A stretch of DNA of 64,000 nt from contig NZ_JAINDF010000003.1 of assembly GCF_023006325.1 (NCBI RefSeq), positions 1 to 64,000 of the forward strand, in the 5' to 3' direction. Within the stretch, counting starts at the first letter, position 1. Every line of letters begins with the position of its first letter. Source of the DNA: Kordiimonas marina. Its GTDB lineage: Bacteria > Pseudomonadota > Alphaproteobacteria > Sphingomonadales > Kordiimonadaceae. Below, in pieces: positions 50,769 to 61,509 of the stretch. The notes beneath the pieces are model-generated. The model saw nothing but the letters and a program-made list of their open reading frames with translations, searched no databases and was not told the origin of the DNA. A program made the position numbers and the translations under genes.

Positions 50769-52693
50769 TGGGCGGCGTCACGCGGGAACATCCGGCTGAT
50801 CATGCCTTGGTTGATCTCCGGCTTATAGCGGTCGGAGAGATAGGCCAGATACTGGTCGATCATCTCGTTGCTATATTGCGTCTCAAGGGCCTTGTAGAGG
50901 TCGTCCACGGCTTTGGTATCCGCGGCCGGGTCACCCGGCATGATCTCATTGACCTTAACGACGACATACCCGTTGTTGTCCGCTGCGCGCTCAGCATCAA
51001 TGCCGCCCAGCGGCAGGTCGAAGATCAGCCCACGAATGTTGGCCGACAGGCCGGATTTACCGCTGCCGGTGCGCGTGACATTCTTGGCATCGAAGGAGGT
51101 GCCACCAAGGTCGAGCGCGACTTTCTCAGCGGACTCACCTGATTTCAGGAGGGTCTTGGCTTTCTCGGCCAGTTCGCCAGCGCGTTTTTGCTTTGCCTCG
51201 GTCATCCAGGCGGCCTGGACTTGGTTTTTGACCTCTTCAAGCGTCTGCTGCTGCGGTTCGGTGATCTTGTTGACCTCAACGAGGTAAACGCCGGCTGTGG
51301 TGTCTTTATCGTCCAGGTTCTTCACCTCAGGCTCAACGCCTTGACCCAGATGGAAGGCCGTCTGCATGACGGTATATTCGTTCTTCTGGGTGATCACCGG
51401 CGTACCGTCGGTCTTCCGGCCGCGGGCGTCAATATCGGAAACCGTCGCCAGCGTCAGCTTCAATGCCTTAGCGACAGCCTTGATATTGCCTTGGGCGGCA
51501 ATGGCGTCCTCAACGTCAGGCAGGAAGTCGAACATCTTGGTGACGGCATGGTCCCGCTTGAGCGACTTGGTCAGCTGATCGCGGACGTCGTCCAGGCTTT
51601 TGGACGTGCCCGGGGTGATCGAGGTCACCTGGAATACGTTCCAGCCCGTGGTGCTTTCCAGCGGACCAACGATATCGCCTTTCTTTGCACCGAAGACGGC
51701 GTCGGAGATATCCTTGTTATAATCGGTGACAAGGTCGGAACGGTTCTGGTCACCGATGTTGATTTCGTCGGCGGAGAAGTCAGTGGCCTTGGCGGCGGAC
51801 TTGACGAAGTCTTTGCCGTCTTTCACGCCTTTGACGAAGGCTTCAGCGGCAGCCTTGTCCTTGAAGGTAACCTGGTTGAGACCACGCAGTTCCGGCTTGG
51901 CGAATTCATCCTTGCGGGAATCGTAAGCCTGCTCCAGCTCCCCATCATCCAGCTTGACCTGGTCCATGAACTGGTCCGGCGTCAGGATGATGTAGCTATA
52001 GCTGCGGCGCTCCGGCGTCATGTAGGTCGACTTGTGGTCGTCATGGAAGGTCTTCAGCTGCTTGTCGGTCGGGGCCGCAATATCGGTGATGCTGGACGCC
52101 GGGATATTGATCATGTCCGCGCGGCGACGCTCGGCTTTCCAGGTATAAAGGACCTTGGCGAGCTCTTTGGTCGGGGCGGCGCCCGCAACCATGCTGCGCA
52201 TCAGCTGTTCACGGGTAATGCCGTGGCGCAGATCGCTCAGCAGTTCTTTCTCCGTGAGGTGGTTGCGCTGAAGCACCATTTCCATCTGCCGCTGGTTGAA
52301 GCTGCCACCGGGCCCCTGGAAGGCCGGAATTTTATGGAGCTGCTCGATGATCTGGTCATCGGTTGCGCGCAGGCCAAGTTCACGGCTGTGCTCAACGACC
52401 GAGGCATCCGAAATCATCTGCATCAGGACCTGACGGTCGAGGTTGAGCATCGGGATCAGCTTGTCTGCGCTGATCTGGCCGCCGAACTGTTGCTGCAACT
52501 GTTGCGCCCGGCGCTGGACGGCGCTGTCGAACTGTTGCGCGTCAATTTCGGTCTCACCGACTTTGGCCACACTTTTGGTGTTGCCGCGCAAGAGGTTGGG
52601 ACCAATGCCCCAGACCGCAAAGGCCGCGATCAATACACCAAGTAGGATGGTAACAAGAATGTGGTCCAGTCCGCCACGAAGTTTGAGCAGCAT
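50765..52693 (-). CDS. ppiD: SurA N-terminal/PPIC-type foldase (PpiD-like)
   Basis: Membrane-anchored periplasmic foldase of 642 residues. A helix near residues 11-31 anchors it, followed by a SurA-type chaperone region (about 35-170), a parvulin-like domain (about 235-350) and a long C-terminal part. It assists folding of exported proteins. ATG 52693 has GGGAG at good spacing and lies downstream of a TATAAT; a start at 52720 is less likely. trpE follows by a GTGA overlap. Confidence 0.85.
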   Translation of the reverse strand: MLLKLRGGLDHILVTILLGVLIAAFAVWGIGPNLLRGNTKSVAKVGETEIDAQQFDSAVQRRAQQLQQQFGGQISADKLIPMLNLDRQVLMQMISDASVVEHSRELGLRATDDQIIEQLHKIPAFQGPGGSFNQRQMEMVLQRNHLTEKELLSDLRHGITREQLMRSMVAGAAPTKELAKVLYTWKAERRRADMINIPASSITDIAAPTDKQLKTFHDDHKSTYMTPERRSYSYIILTPDQFMDQVKLDDGELEQAYDSRKDEFAKPELRGLNQVTFKDKAAAEAFVKGVKDGKDFVKSAAKATDFSADEINIGDQNRSDLVTDYNKDISDAVFGAKKGDIVGPLESTTGWNVFQVTSITPGTSKSLDDVRDQLTKSLKRDHAVTKMFDFLPDVEDAIAAQGNIKAVAKALKLTLATVSDIDARGRKTDGTPVITQKNEYTVMQTAFHLGQGVEPEVKNLDDKDTTAGVYLVEVNKITEPQQQTLEEVKNQVQAAWMTEAKQKRAGELAEKAKTLLKSGESAEKVALDLGGTSFDAKNVTRTGSGKSGLSANIRGLIFDLPLGGIDAERAADNNGYVVVKVNEIMPGDPAADTKAVDDLYKALETQYSNEMIDQYLAYLSDRYKPEINQGMISRMFPRDAAQ

Positions 52694-52727
52694 CAGCCCG
52701 TGCTCCCGTCGTTCAATCATTACTGTT

Positions 52728-52733
52728 ATTATA
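52728..52733 (-). promoter_or_regulatory. Possible -10 of the ppiD-trpE promoter
   Basis: A perfect TATAAT on the minus strand lies 35 bases before the chosen ppiD start. No good -35 stands at the expected distance, so this is tentative. Confidence 0.3.
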
Positions 52734-52851
52734 GGGCGGCAAAGCACCGTCACTACAGGGCGCGCATCATAAGCATGGTTCTTCACGCCCGCAACAGGTG
52801 AAATCGCAGAATCCTGCGAAGGCTTACATGGCTAGTCTTTCTGGCGCAATT

Positions 52852-52882
52852 TTGCTAAGGACCGACGGATAAAACATATAAT
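52852..52882 (+). promoter_or_regulatory. Putative tpiA promoter
   Basis: TTGCTA (52852-52857) and a perfect TATAAT (52877-52882) are separated by 19 bases, 30 bases before the tpiA ATG. A 6-bp inverted repeat TCGCAG-N4-CTGCGA lies just upstream (52804-52819) and could be an operator. Confidence 0.45.
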
Positions 52883-52911
52883 GTCACTTTATAAAAAAGA
52901 GGCCCCAAATA

Positions 52912-53661
52912 ATGAAACCCATGCCGCTTGTAGCGGGAAACTGGAAGATGAACGGTCTGCGCGCGAGCCAGGCCGAACTTGACGCCCTGAAGCATATGAT
53001 CGCCGAGGCGCCGCCACAATGCGAAGTCCTGATCTGTCCGCCCTTCACCCTTGTCGGTGCCTTCTCCGCTGCATCGGGCGAGACGATCGGAATTGGTGGG
53101 CAGGACTGCCACGCCAAGGTCAGCGGTGCCCATACTGGTGATATTTCCGCCGCCATGCTGAAGGACTGCGGCGCCAAGTATGTCATTGTCGGCCATTCGG
53201 AACGCCGCGCGGACCACGGTGAAACCGATGATATGGTCCGTGCCAAGGCAGAAGCTGTCCTCGCCGAAGGGTTGGTTGCCATCGTCTGTGCGGGTGAACG
53301 CGAAGATGTGCGGGATGCAGGCAAGGCGTGCGAGCATGTGTTGAGCCAGTTGGCGTCATCTGTACCTGAAGGCGCGACCCCGGAAAATACGGTTATCGCC
53401 TATGAGCCCGTCTGGGCTATCGGCACCGGCAGGACCCCGACGACAGGTAACCTGGAAGAAATGCACGGCGCTATCCGGGCCGCCCTCGTGGAACGGTTCG
53501 GCGCGGCCGGGAACGGTTTCCGTATTCTGTATGGCGGTTCGGTCAATGCCGGGAATGCCCGCGATTTGATGGCGGTCGCCAATGTTGATGGCGGTCTTGT
53601 CGGTGGCGCCAGCCTGAAGGCGGCCGACTTCAATGGTATCATGGACGCCTACCGCGGCTAA
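52912..53661 (+). CDS. tpiA: Triosephosphate isomerase
   Basis: TIM-barrel glycolytic enzyme (249 residues). The catalytic residues K12 (AGNWKMNG), H95 (GHSERR) and E165 ([11 protein letters not shown]) are all present. The C-terminal phosphate-binding [13 protein letters not shown] is intact. AGAGG precedes the ATG. A terminator follows, so it is probably transcribed alone. Confidence 0.97.
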   Translation: MKPMPLVAGNWKMNGLRASQAELDALKHMIAEAPPQCEVLICPPFTLVGAFSAASGETIGIGGQDCHAKVSGAHTGDISAAMLKDCGAKYVIVGHSERRADHGETDDMVRAKAEAVLAEGLVAIVCAGEREDVRDAGKACEHVLSQLASSVPEGATPENTVIAYEPVWAIGTGRTPTTGNLEEMHGAIRAALVERFGAAGNGFRILYGGSVNAGNARDLMAVANVDGGLVGGASLKAADFNGIMDAYRG

Positions 53662-53685
53662 ACCGGGAAGCGCACTAAAAAATTC

Positions 53686-53726
53686 AAAGGGCAGGGTGGT
53701 CATAAGGTTGCCCTGCCTTTTTGTTT
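53686..53726 (+). terminator. Terminator after tpiA
   Basis: An 11-bp stem (53686-53696 with 53711-53721, one G-U) and a 14-base loop are followed by TTGTTTA. Confidence 0.75.
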
Positions 53727-53795
53727 AGCGGTCGCGCAGCGGGTATTTTTCTCCTATAAGTCTCCGCAGGTGGGGCAGCTAAGAAGGAACGCATC

Positions 53796-54857
53796 ATGCA
53801 ATCGGCAGGAAAAATCCGGGAAGCCTTTCTGGTCCAGGCAGAACATTGCGAGCACCTTGGCTCCCCCTTCATGACGCGGCTGTGCCGTCTGCTCGCGGAC
53901 CGTCTTACCGAAGGGGCGCCGGTCGGGGATGCCATCAGCCATTGGCCCGGCGATATCAGCAGTGCAGGCGATTCCGTGCCGCTTCGGCTCGCGGGCGCTC
54001 TCCACGCCCTGGTGCTCCTGGGGCGCCACGAAGGGCTCGCCGCGGTGTATCCGCCCAAAGATGACGCGCTCGATGACGATACTCTGTGGAACGGCGTGAA
54101 TGCGGCATTGAGCGAAGAATCGGACTTTATTCTCGAGTGGATGAAGAGCCCGCCCCAAACCAATGAGGTCCGGCGCTCGGCAGCTTTGCTTCCCGGCTTC
54201 CTGACTGTGGCTGAGCAGACTGGTCTGCCGCTTATGATGTCCGAGGTGGGGGCGAGCGCAGGCCTGAACCTTCTGTGGGACAAATTTCATTATCAGCTTG
54301 GCGATATGAGCTGGGGCGACGAGATGGCGGCGGTTCACCTCAAGCCGGAATGGGAAGGACCGGAACCGCCGCAGGCGACCCTCTCGGTTGTTGGGCGGGC
54401 AGGCTGTGACCTGCAACCGCTCAACCCTGCGGATGAGGCTGACAGGCTTAGGCTAAGGTCCTATCTGTGGGCGGATCAGGCGGAACGTGTGGCACTGACG
54501 ACCGCGGCGCTTGATCTCGCGGCTGATGCCCAGGCTCCGGTGGAACCCTGCGATGCCCTAGTGTGGCTGGAAAGGCGCCTCGCCATCGATACGCCGAAAC
54601 TTGCGCATGTCGTGTATCATTCCGTGGCATGGCAGTATCTGCCCCCTGAAGCACAAGCGCGCGGGGCTGAGATGATTGCGGAGGCCGGCGCGCGGGCAAC
54701 AGAGTCGGCGCCCCTCGCTTGGCTCCGGATGGAAGCGGACGGCAAAGCCCCTGGGGCGGCGCTTACATTGACGCTGTGGCCATCAGGGGAAGAACATGTC
54801 CTGGGTCGCGCCGATTTTCATTGCCGCTGGGTGAAGTGGCAGGGTTTGGCGGCTTGA
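53796..54857 (+). CDS. DUF2332 family protein
   Basis: A 353-residue soluble protein with no signal peptide or membrane segment. The opening FLVQAEHCEHLGSPFMTRLCRLLADRL and the middle MSEVGASAGLNLLWDKFHY match the DUF2332 family, whose role is unknown. The GASAGLNL segment resembles a methyltransferase glycine loop, but I would not assign activity. It stands alone between the tpiA terminator and secG, where many relatives have no gene. Confidence 0.75.
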   Translation: MQSAGKIREAFLVQAEHCEHLGSPFMTRLCRLLADRLTEGAPVGDAISHWPGDISSAGDSVPLRLAGALHALVLLGRHEGLAAVYPPKDDALDDDTLWNGVNAALSEESDFILEWMKSPPQTNEVRRSAALLPGFLTVAEQTGLPLMMSEVGASAGLNLLWDKFHYQLGDMSWGDEMAAVHLKPEWEGPEPPQATLSVVGRAGCDLQPLNPADEADRLRLRSYLWADQAERVALTTAALDLAADAQAPVEPCDALVWLERRLAIDTPKLAHVVYHSVAWQYLPPEAQARGAEMIAEAGARATESAPLAWLRMEADGKAPGAALTLTLWPSGEEHVLGRADFHCRWVKWQGLAA

Positions 54858-54971
54858 GGGCAGGGAATGCCTGAGCCTAATGCCTGATAGCAGCCACTAG
54901 CGGGAAATAGGACTTGGCAAAGCCGCCGAGTTGGTCTAGAAACCGCGCTTTGAAAAGGGTGCCGGAAATCC

Positions 54972-54981
54972 ATGTATGTTT
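54972..54981 (+). promoter_or_regulatory. ATGTATGTTT motif upstream of secG
   Basis: Second copy of the recurring ten-base word, 34 bases before secG. A TTGAAA stands at 54950-54955, so the contained TATGTT could serve as a -10 with a 19-base spacer. Confidence 0.4.
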
Positions 54982-55014
54982 CCGGGCTTTAGTCATGAGG
55001 TATAGGACGGTTAG

Positions 55015-55341
55015 ATGGAAGCTGTACTGCTTATCATTCACTTGATGGTCGCCATTGCACTGGTCGTAACGATTCTGTTGCAACGCTCTGAAGGTGGCGC
55101 GCTCGGTATCGGTGGCGGGTCGGGCAGTTTTCTGACCGCACGCGGTGCCGGGGACGTTCTGACCCGCACCACCAAGTGGCTTGCGATTATCTTCCTGGCG
55201 AACTCGCTTCTGCTCGGCTGGATGGCCGAACATCGGCAGGACGACAAGAAGATCCTCGAAAAGGCGGAGACCCAGAAGCCGACCCCGAAAAAGGGCGGGC
55301 TTCCCGAAATTCCAACCGTCCCCGCCGACGGTAAGAATTAA
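55015..55341 (+). CDS. secG: Preprotein translocase subunit SecG
   Basis: Small translocon subunit (108 residues) with two helices (about 2-22 and 52-72). The conserved loop between them contains LLQRSEGGALGIGGGSG. A Lys/Pro-rich cytoplasmic tail follows. It precedes pyrG, as in many alphaproteobacteria, and is closed by its own terminator. Confidence 0.93.
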   Translation: MEAVLLIIHLMVAIALVVTILLQRSEGGALGIGGGSGSFLTARGAGDVLTRTTKWLAIIFLANSLLLGWMAEHRQDDKKILEKAETQKPTPKKGGLPEIPTVPADGKN

Positions 55342-55350
55342 GAGATTTCA

Positions 55351-55381
55351 GAGCGGGGGCCAAGTGCCCCCGCTTCTCTTT
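55351..55381 (+). terminator. Terminator after secG
   Basis: A 9-bp perfect stem, AGCGGGGGC with GCCCCCGCT, and a 5-base loop are followed by TCTCTTT. Confidence 0.8.
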
Positions 55382-55388
55382 GAGTAGA

Positions 55389-55398
55389 ATGTATGTTT
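55389..55398 (+). promoter_or_regulatory. ATGTATGTTT motif upstream of pyrG
   Basis: Third copy of the recurring ten-base word, 58 bases before pyrG. A separate promoter-like pair, TTGGCA (55414-55419) and TATTTT (55436-55441) with a 16-base spacer, lies between it and the gene. Confidence 0.35.
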
Positions 55399-55455
55399 GA
55401 CTATCCGTGCCGATTGGCAGGGGTATGCGGAACGCTATTTTTATAGAGAGGCTCC

Positions 55456-57090
55456 ATGACGCGCTATATCTTCATCACCGGTGGTGTTGTTAGTTCGCTC
55501 GGTAAAGGTTTGCTTTCGGCATCGCTGGGTGCCCTGTTGCAGGCCCGCGGTTATTCGGTCCGTCTGCGCAAGCTGGATCCGTATCTCAACGTCGACCCGG
55601 GCACCATGAGCCCGTATCAGCACGGCGAAGTCTATGTCACCGATGATGGCGCGGAAACTGACCTCGACCTTGGTCACTATGAGCGTTTCACCGGTGTGGC
55701 TTCGCGCCAGAGCGACAATATTACCTCGGGCCGTATCTATCAGCAGATCATCCAGAAGGAACGCCGTGGCGATTATCTCGGCGGCACCGTACAGGTGATC
55801 CCGCACGTGACCGACGCTATTAAGGAATTCGCCCTCGCCGAGCAGGACGGTATCGACTTCATGCTGTGTGAAATCGGCGGCACCGCCGGTGACATTGAAG
55901 CCATGCCCTTCATGGAAGCGATCCGCCAGCTGTCGATCGAGATGGGCAAGGGCCGCTCGATCTTTGTTCACCTGACGCTGGTGCCCTACTTGGCCGCCGC
56001 CGGCGAACTGAAGACCAAGCCGACCCAGCACAGCGTGCGCGACCTGCGCGCCATCGGTATCCAGCCGGATATCCTGGTGTGCCGGTCCGAGCATCCGATC
56101 CCGGATGGGGAGCGCCGCAAGATGTCGCTCTTCTGTAACGTTGCCGAAACCGCGGTTATCCCGGCGCTGGACGTCAGCACCATCTATGAAGTGCCGATCT
56201 CCTACCACAAGGAAGGTCTGGACGTGGAAGTCCTCAAGGCGTTTGGCCTTGCCCATTCCAGTCATCCGGACCTCAACGTCTGGGAAGATATCGTCGACCG
56301 GGTCAAGAACCCGGAAGGCGAGGTCACGATTGCGGTCGTCGGCAAATACACCGGCCTCAAGGATGCGTACAAATCCCTCAACGAAGCCATCGTCCATGGC
56401 GGTATCGCCAACAAGGTGAAGGTGAATATCGAGTGGATCGAATCCGAAGTGTTCGAGCGCCCAGACGCCATCAGCCAGCTTGAAGGCGTGAACGGCATCC
56501 TGGTGCCGGGCGGCTTTGGCAAGCGCGGGACCGAGGGCAAGATCGCGGCGGCGACCTTCGCGCGTGAACGGGGTGTGCCGTATTTCGGCATCTGCCTCGG
56601 GATGCAGATGGCGACCATCGAAGCGGCCCGCAACATGGCAGGCATCGAGGACGCAGGCTCGACCGAGTTCGGTGAACAGGTTCATCCGGTCGTCGGCCTC
56701 ATTACGGAGTGGACTCGGGAAGACGGTAGCGTCGAGACGCGCACCGAAGAAACCGACCTCGGCGGTACCATGCGCCTTGGCGCCTATCCGGCCGTGCTCA
56801 AAGAAGGCTCGAAAGTCAGCGAAGTCTATGGCGGCAAGACCGATATCAGCGAACGCCACCGTCACCGCTATGAGGTGAACATCGGCTATGTGAAAAAGCT
56901 GGAGGATGCTGGCGTGGTCTTTTCCGGTATGTCGCCCGATGGCGAGCTGCCGGAAATCATGGAACTGCCGGACCATCCCTGGTTCATCGGCGTTCAATAC
57001 CACCCGGAACTCAAGTCCAAGCCGTTTGATCCGCATCCGCTGTTCGCGAGCTTCATCAAAGCCGCGGTAGACCAAAGCCGTCTCGTCTAA
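55456..57090 (+). CDS. pyrG: CTP synthase
   Basis: Glutamine-dependent conversion of UTP to CTP (544 residues, standard length). The N-terminal amidoligase domain opens with [20 protein letters not shown]. The C-terminal glutamine amidotransferase domain has its cysteine in [10 protein letters not shown] and the His/Glu pair in [19 protein letters not shown] precedes the ATG. In many relatives kdsA follows; here it does not. Confidence 0.97.
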   Translation: MTRYIFITGGVVSSLGKGLLSASLGALLQARGYSVRLRKLDPYLNVDPGTMSPYQHGEVYVTDDGAETDLDLGHYERFTGVASRQSDNITSGRIYQQIIQKERRGDYLGGTVQVIPHVTDAIKEFALAEQDGIDFMLCEIGGTAGDIEAMPFMEAIRQLSIEMGKGRSIFVHLTLVPYLAAAGELKTKPTQHSVRDLRAIGIQPDILVCRSEHPIPDGERRKMSLFCNVAETAVIPALDVSTIYEVPISYHKEGLDVEVLKAFGLAHSSHPDLNVWEDIVDRVKNPEGEVTIAVVGKYTGLKDAYKSLNEAIVHGGIANKVKVNIEWIESEVFERPDAISQLEGVNGILVPGGFGKRGTEGKIAAATFARERGVPYFGICLGMQMATIEAARNMAGIEDAGSTEFGEQVHPVVGLITEWTREDGSVETRTEETDLGGTMRLGAYPAVLKEGSKVSEVYGGKTDISERHRHRYEVNIGYVKKLEDAGVVFSGMSPDGELPEIMELPDHPWFIGVQYHPELKSKPFDPHPLFASFIKAAVDQSRLV

Positions 57091-57116
57091 GAAGCGGGCT
57101 TTCGTGAGTTTTTCGG

Positions 57117-57143
57117 AAAAGGGGGCTTTCGGCCCCCTTTTTG
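57117..57143 (+). terminator. Terminator after pyrG
   Basis: AAAAGGGGGC pairs with GCCCCCTTTT around a 5-base loop, with further T. Confidence 0.93.
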
Positions 57144-57225
57144 CATTATTGTAGGGAAATGGGTTTATATGGGTGCTTGCCGGGGTATATCCCGGTAAAT
57201 TGTGCCCATTCGGATACGGGAAGCC

Positions 57226-58014
57226 ATGATGGTCAGAAACAGTTTATTCGCTCTCTTTCTCGCAATCGCGACGACCATGACGGCGTCTGCCAATGATGAA
57301 GAGCGCATGAAACAAACGCTCGATAACGCGGCGGCGATTGTTTCCCAGTATTCCAATGTCGCAGGCGGTGAGGCCCTTGCCCGCGCCGATAGCCAGATCG
57401 AAGATACCTGGCGTAACCTGATCCAGTATTACGGCGAAGGCCATGCGCTGGCTCCCAAGCTTGCCATCATTCGGGCCCGCGCGGCGGCAGCGGATGGCGA
57501 CAGGAGCCGTGCGCTCTCCGCCTGGAAGACGGCACTTGGGCTCAACAGCGCGGCTATGCCCACTGAATTGATGGGGATGAATGTTGAAGCGGCGAACGCT
57601 GCGGTGGCAGACCATAAGCCACAAGTTGCCTCCCAGTATTTCGCGGCCGCCCGTGCCTATGCCTTTGTCCGGGGTAAAGATGCGGGTACCGCCCGCCAGC
57701 AACTGCGCATTCAGGAGCTGAAGCAGATCGGCGGCTCCATGCAGTGGCGCGAACTTCGGGACGCGCTTGCTGATCTCCGTCATTATTCGGAGAACTTCCC
57801 GATGTGGACAGGCCCCAGGCTGGATGCCCTGGTCAGCGAAGCCGAAATCCGGCTCATGTATGAACCGGACGACAAGGAAAAGCGCGAGGCCCTTCGCCAG
57901 CTGAAGACGGATGTCCAGCTCATGCAAAAGGGGATGACCGAGGACATGTTGTCCCTCTATACCCCGCGCATCCGCCAGCTTTTGTATACGCTTGAGGACA
58001 AGTTCAAGCTTTAG
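57226..58014 (+). CDS. Exported protein of unknown function
   Basis: About 262 residues beginning MMVRNSLFALFLAIATTMTA, a signal peptide with probable cleavage after TASA. The mature part is almost entirely helical. Segments such as KLAIIRARAAAADGDRSRAL, followed by SAWKTALG, resemble degenerate TPR repeats. I recognise no named family. It stands where kdsA is found in many alphaproteobacteria, and its stop codon overlaps that of the convergent peptidase gene. Confidence 0.6.
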   Translation: MMVRNSLFALFLAIATTMTASANDEERMKQTLDNAAAIVSQYSNVAGGEALARADSQIEDTWRNLIQYYGEGHALAPKLAIIRARAAAADGDRSRALSAWKTALGLNSAAMPTELMGMNVEAANAAVADHKPQVASQYFAAARAYAFVRGKDAGTARQQLRIQELKQIGGSMQWRELRDALADLRHYSENFPMWTGPRLDALVSEAEIRLMYEPDDKEKREALRQLKTDVQLMQKGMTEDMLSLYTPRIRQLLYTLEDKFKL

Positions 58015-59561
58015 CGCCCGAAGGACGCCAGAACAGCCGCATAGGTGTCGATCGCATTCCATAGGTTTGCGATGCGGACATTTTCATTGCGGCCATGCTG
58101 GTTGTCGTCATGGTTGGCAATCGGCAACAGCACGATCGGTGCTTTCACCACATCCTTGAACAGGTAAATCGGCAAGCTGCCGCCCATGGTCGGCGCCATC
58201 AGTGTCTGGTCGCCGTTTATGCCGTCCAGAATGGCTTTGAGCTTGAGGGCTGAAGGGCTATCGAGCCGGCTGCGGAAGGCGGGGTAGGCGCCTTCTTTCC
58301 AGTCAACCTTGAGGACCTTGGCGTGGGCACTAAGCACGGCTGGGCTCGGGTCTTTCTCCGTCAGGAAATAGCCTTGGGCCTTGAAGAAGGCCGTCAGGCT
58401 TGTCTTGGCACTTTCCGGGGTTTGGTTGGGCACGAGCCTGAGGTCGAGCGAGGCTGTCGCCGTTGTCGGGATAACATTGCGGGCCTTGGCGCCAATTTCA
58501 CCGGATTTCATGCCCCGGACGACGATCGCCGGTTTCATGATAAGTGCCGCGAGGCGCTCTCCGCCACCATCGACCGAGCCAAGCGCCAGTTCCTTCTGGA
58601 GTTTCGCCCCCATATCGGGAAGGGCCTCGACGGCTTTTTCTTCCGCCGGACTGATCGGGATCACAGAGTCGCTATAGCCAGGCACGATGACATGGCCGTC
58701 CGCATTCTTCATGGCGGTCAGAAGGCGCATCAGGCGGTCAGCCGGGTTCGGTGCCCAGTTGCCATAATGGCCACTATGAAGAGGGCGCAGGGCGCCGTAG
58801 GTGGTGATATCCACACCCATGTCGCCGCGTGCACCGAACACCAGCATCCGGCGGCCGCTTTGGTGCATCGGGCCGTCACAGAACAGCATCAGGTCGGTTG
58901 AAAGCCGGTCGCCGTATTTCTTGAGGATGCCGGGCAGGGAGGGGGAGCCCTGTTCCTCCTCGCCATCGAGAATCAGTTTGATGTTGACGCTGATGCCTTG
59001 CTTCGTGGCCTGAAGCGCGTCGATCGCGGCCATCAGGGTAATGATCGGCGCCTTGTCGTCGCCGGAGGCGCGGGCGAAAAGCCGCCATTCTGGCTTGAAA
59101 TGGCCATCTTTGGGCCAAGCGACGGCCTTGCCGCCTTCTTCAACCAGGCCGTCCCTGAGGCTTGGGGTATAGGGCGGGGAGATCCAATCTTTCGGCACGA
59201 CAGGTTGGCCGTCATAATGGGCATAGATGAGGATGGTCTTGGTGGCGCCTGCGGCCTTGCGTTCCGCCAGGATATAAGGCGCGCCACCGGCGCTGACGGT
59301 TTCGGATGTGAAGCCGCGCTTGCCCAGATAGTCCGTAATCCAGGCGGCGTTCGTCAGCATGTCCTGATGATTGGTGGCAATATTGCGCATGGAGAGGAGC
59401 GCCCGGAAGTCCGCCATGATTTGCGCTTCATGGGCAGCGCGGTAGCTGCGGACCGCGCCGATGTCAGCACTGTCGCCAGCGCACGCGCTCAAGGATGAAA
59501 GGGCGGCTGTCCCGGCCATGAGGGCTGCGGCGATTGTTTTTCTGAAACGGACGACTGGCAT
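58011..59561 (-). CDS. M20 family metallopeptidase, lipoprotein
   Basis: A 516-residue M20/M25/M40 peptidase with a lipoprotein signal peptide: lipobox LSAC puts the lipidated cysteine at residue 27. Metal-site segments are HYDGQPVVP, GDDKAPIITLM and DGEEEQGSPS. The dimerisation domain follows. It is likely an envelope-bound dipeptidase or aminopeptidase. The start is set by GGAGG seven bases upstream of ATG 59561. It converges on the unknown gene and diverges from eno. Confidence 0.85.
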   Translation of the reverse strand: MPVVRFRKTIAAALMAGTAALSSLSACAGDSADIGAVRSYRAAHEAQIMADFRALLSMRNIATNHQDMLTNAAWITDYLGKRGFTSETVSAGGAPYILAERKAAGATKTILIYAHYDGQPVVPKDWISPPYTPSLRDGLVEEGGKAVAWPKDGHFKPEWRLFARASGDDKAPIITLMAAIDALQATKQGISVNIKLILDGEEEQGSPSLPGILKKYGDRLSTDLMLFCDGPMHQSGRRMLVFGARGDMGVDITTYGALRPLHSGHYGNWAPNPADRLMRLLTAMKNADGHVIVPGYSDSVIPISPAEEKAVEALPDMGAKLQKELALGSVDGGGERLAALIMKPAIVVRGMKSGEIGAKARNVIPTTATASLDLRLVPNQTPESAKTSLTAFFKAQGYFLTEKDPSPAVLSAHAKVLKVDWKEGAYPAFRSRLDSPSALKLKAILDGINGDQTLMAPTMGGSLPIYLFKDVVKAPIVLLPIANHDDNQHGRNENVRIANLWNAIDTYAAVLASFGR

Positions 59562-59748
59562 TGAGTTTCCTCCCACTATTTGCAGGCACTCTAGCCCGTC
59601 GGGCACTTTTTACTAGTCCCTTGCCAGCTCCCGGGCATCACACTTCTGTTAAGGCTTGCGCCCTGACTATGCGCCCAAGTCTTGCAGAGGGACGCCTTAA
59701 GCGGTACATATCGGCCACCGATTTCTGTTTTTTCCTTTGACCGACTAA

Positions 59749-61035
<1,287 letters not shown>

Positions 61036-61044
61036 GTCCAAAGG

Positions 61045-61136
61045 GCAGGGCCGTCTATCAGCCCTGCTGCCAGCAAAAAGACTCACCCCTACCGGGTCTG
61101 GTGGGGGTGAAACTAAGCGACGAATTTTCTTGTATT
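61045..61136 (+). terminator. Paired hairpins after eno
   Basis: GCAGGGC (61045-61051) pairs with GCCCTGC (61061-61067). A longer stem of about 11 bp (61083-61093 with 61100-61110) follows, with T-rich sequence about 15-25 bases later. It is probably a transcript end or stability element; the T-run is not directly adjacent. Confidence 0.5.
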
Positions 61137-61176
61137 TTTTGTCGATTTTCTCTTGCACGCCCGATTCGGCTATGAG

Positions 61177-61509
61177 ATGATTCGAATCATGAAGCGAGTC
61201 GGAAAAATATCACGCTATTTAGGTCAGTCCTGGATGACCGCCGTATGGGTCTTCCTGGGTGCCTATTTTGCCTTCCATGCTTTCCAGGGCGACAACAGCC
61301 TTGGGGCACTGAAAGCGCTTGACCGCCAACAAGTGGTTCTGGCGGCGGAAGCGGCTAAGGTCGCTCATCAGCGTGCCGTGCTTGAGGCCCGCACGGCCAA
61401 GCTTTCCGGCAAGGCCGTCGATCCCGATATGTTGGAAGAGCAGGTTCGCCTGCGTCTCGGCTTCGTCCACCCTGATGAAGTGGTGGTTCTGGTCCGTGAT
61501 CAGAGTTAA
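61177..61509 (+). CDS. Septum formation initiator family protein (FtsB-like)
   Basis: A 110-residue bitopic membrane protein: one helix (about 18-36), then a coiled coil (about 45-80) and the conserved end LRLGFVHPDEVVVL. It fits the FtsB/DivIC family, which links FtsL and FtsQ at the divisome. Starts at 61177 or 61189 are equally possible, without a clear ribosome binding site. The eno-ftsB-pdhA order is usual in alphaproteobacteria. Confidence 0.85.
   Translation: MIRIMKRVGKISRYLGQSWMTAVWVFLGAYFAFHAFQGDNSLGALKALDRQQVVLAAEAAKVAHQRAVLEARTAKLSGKAVDPDMLEEQVRLRLGFVHPDEVVVLVRDQS

Noticed and set aside
51188-52645. Open frame of 485 codons on the plus strand
   Set aside because: Antisense shadow of the PpiD-like gene, with no start context and no family features.
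55441-57075. Open frame of 544 codons on the minus strand
   Set aside because: Exact mirror of pyrG; composition only.
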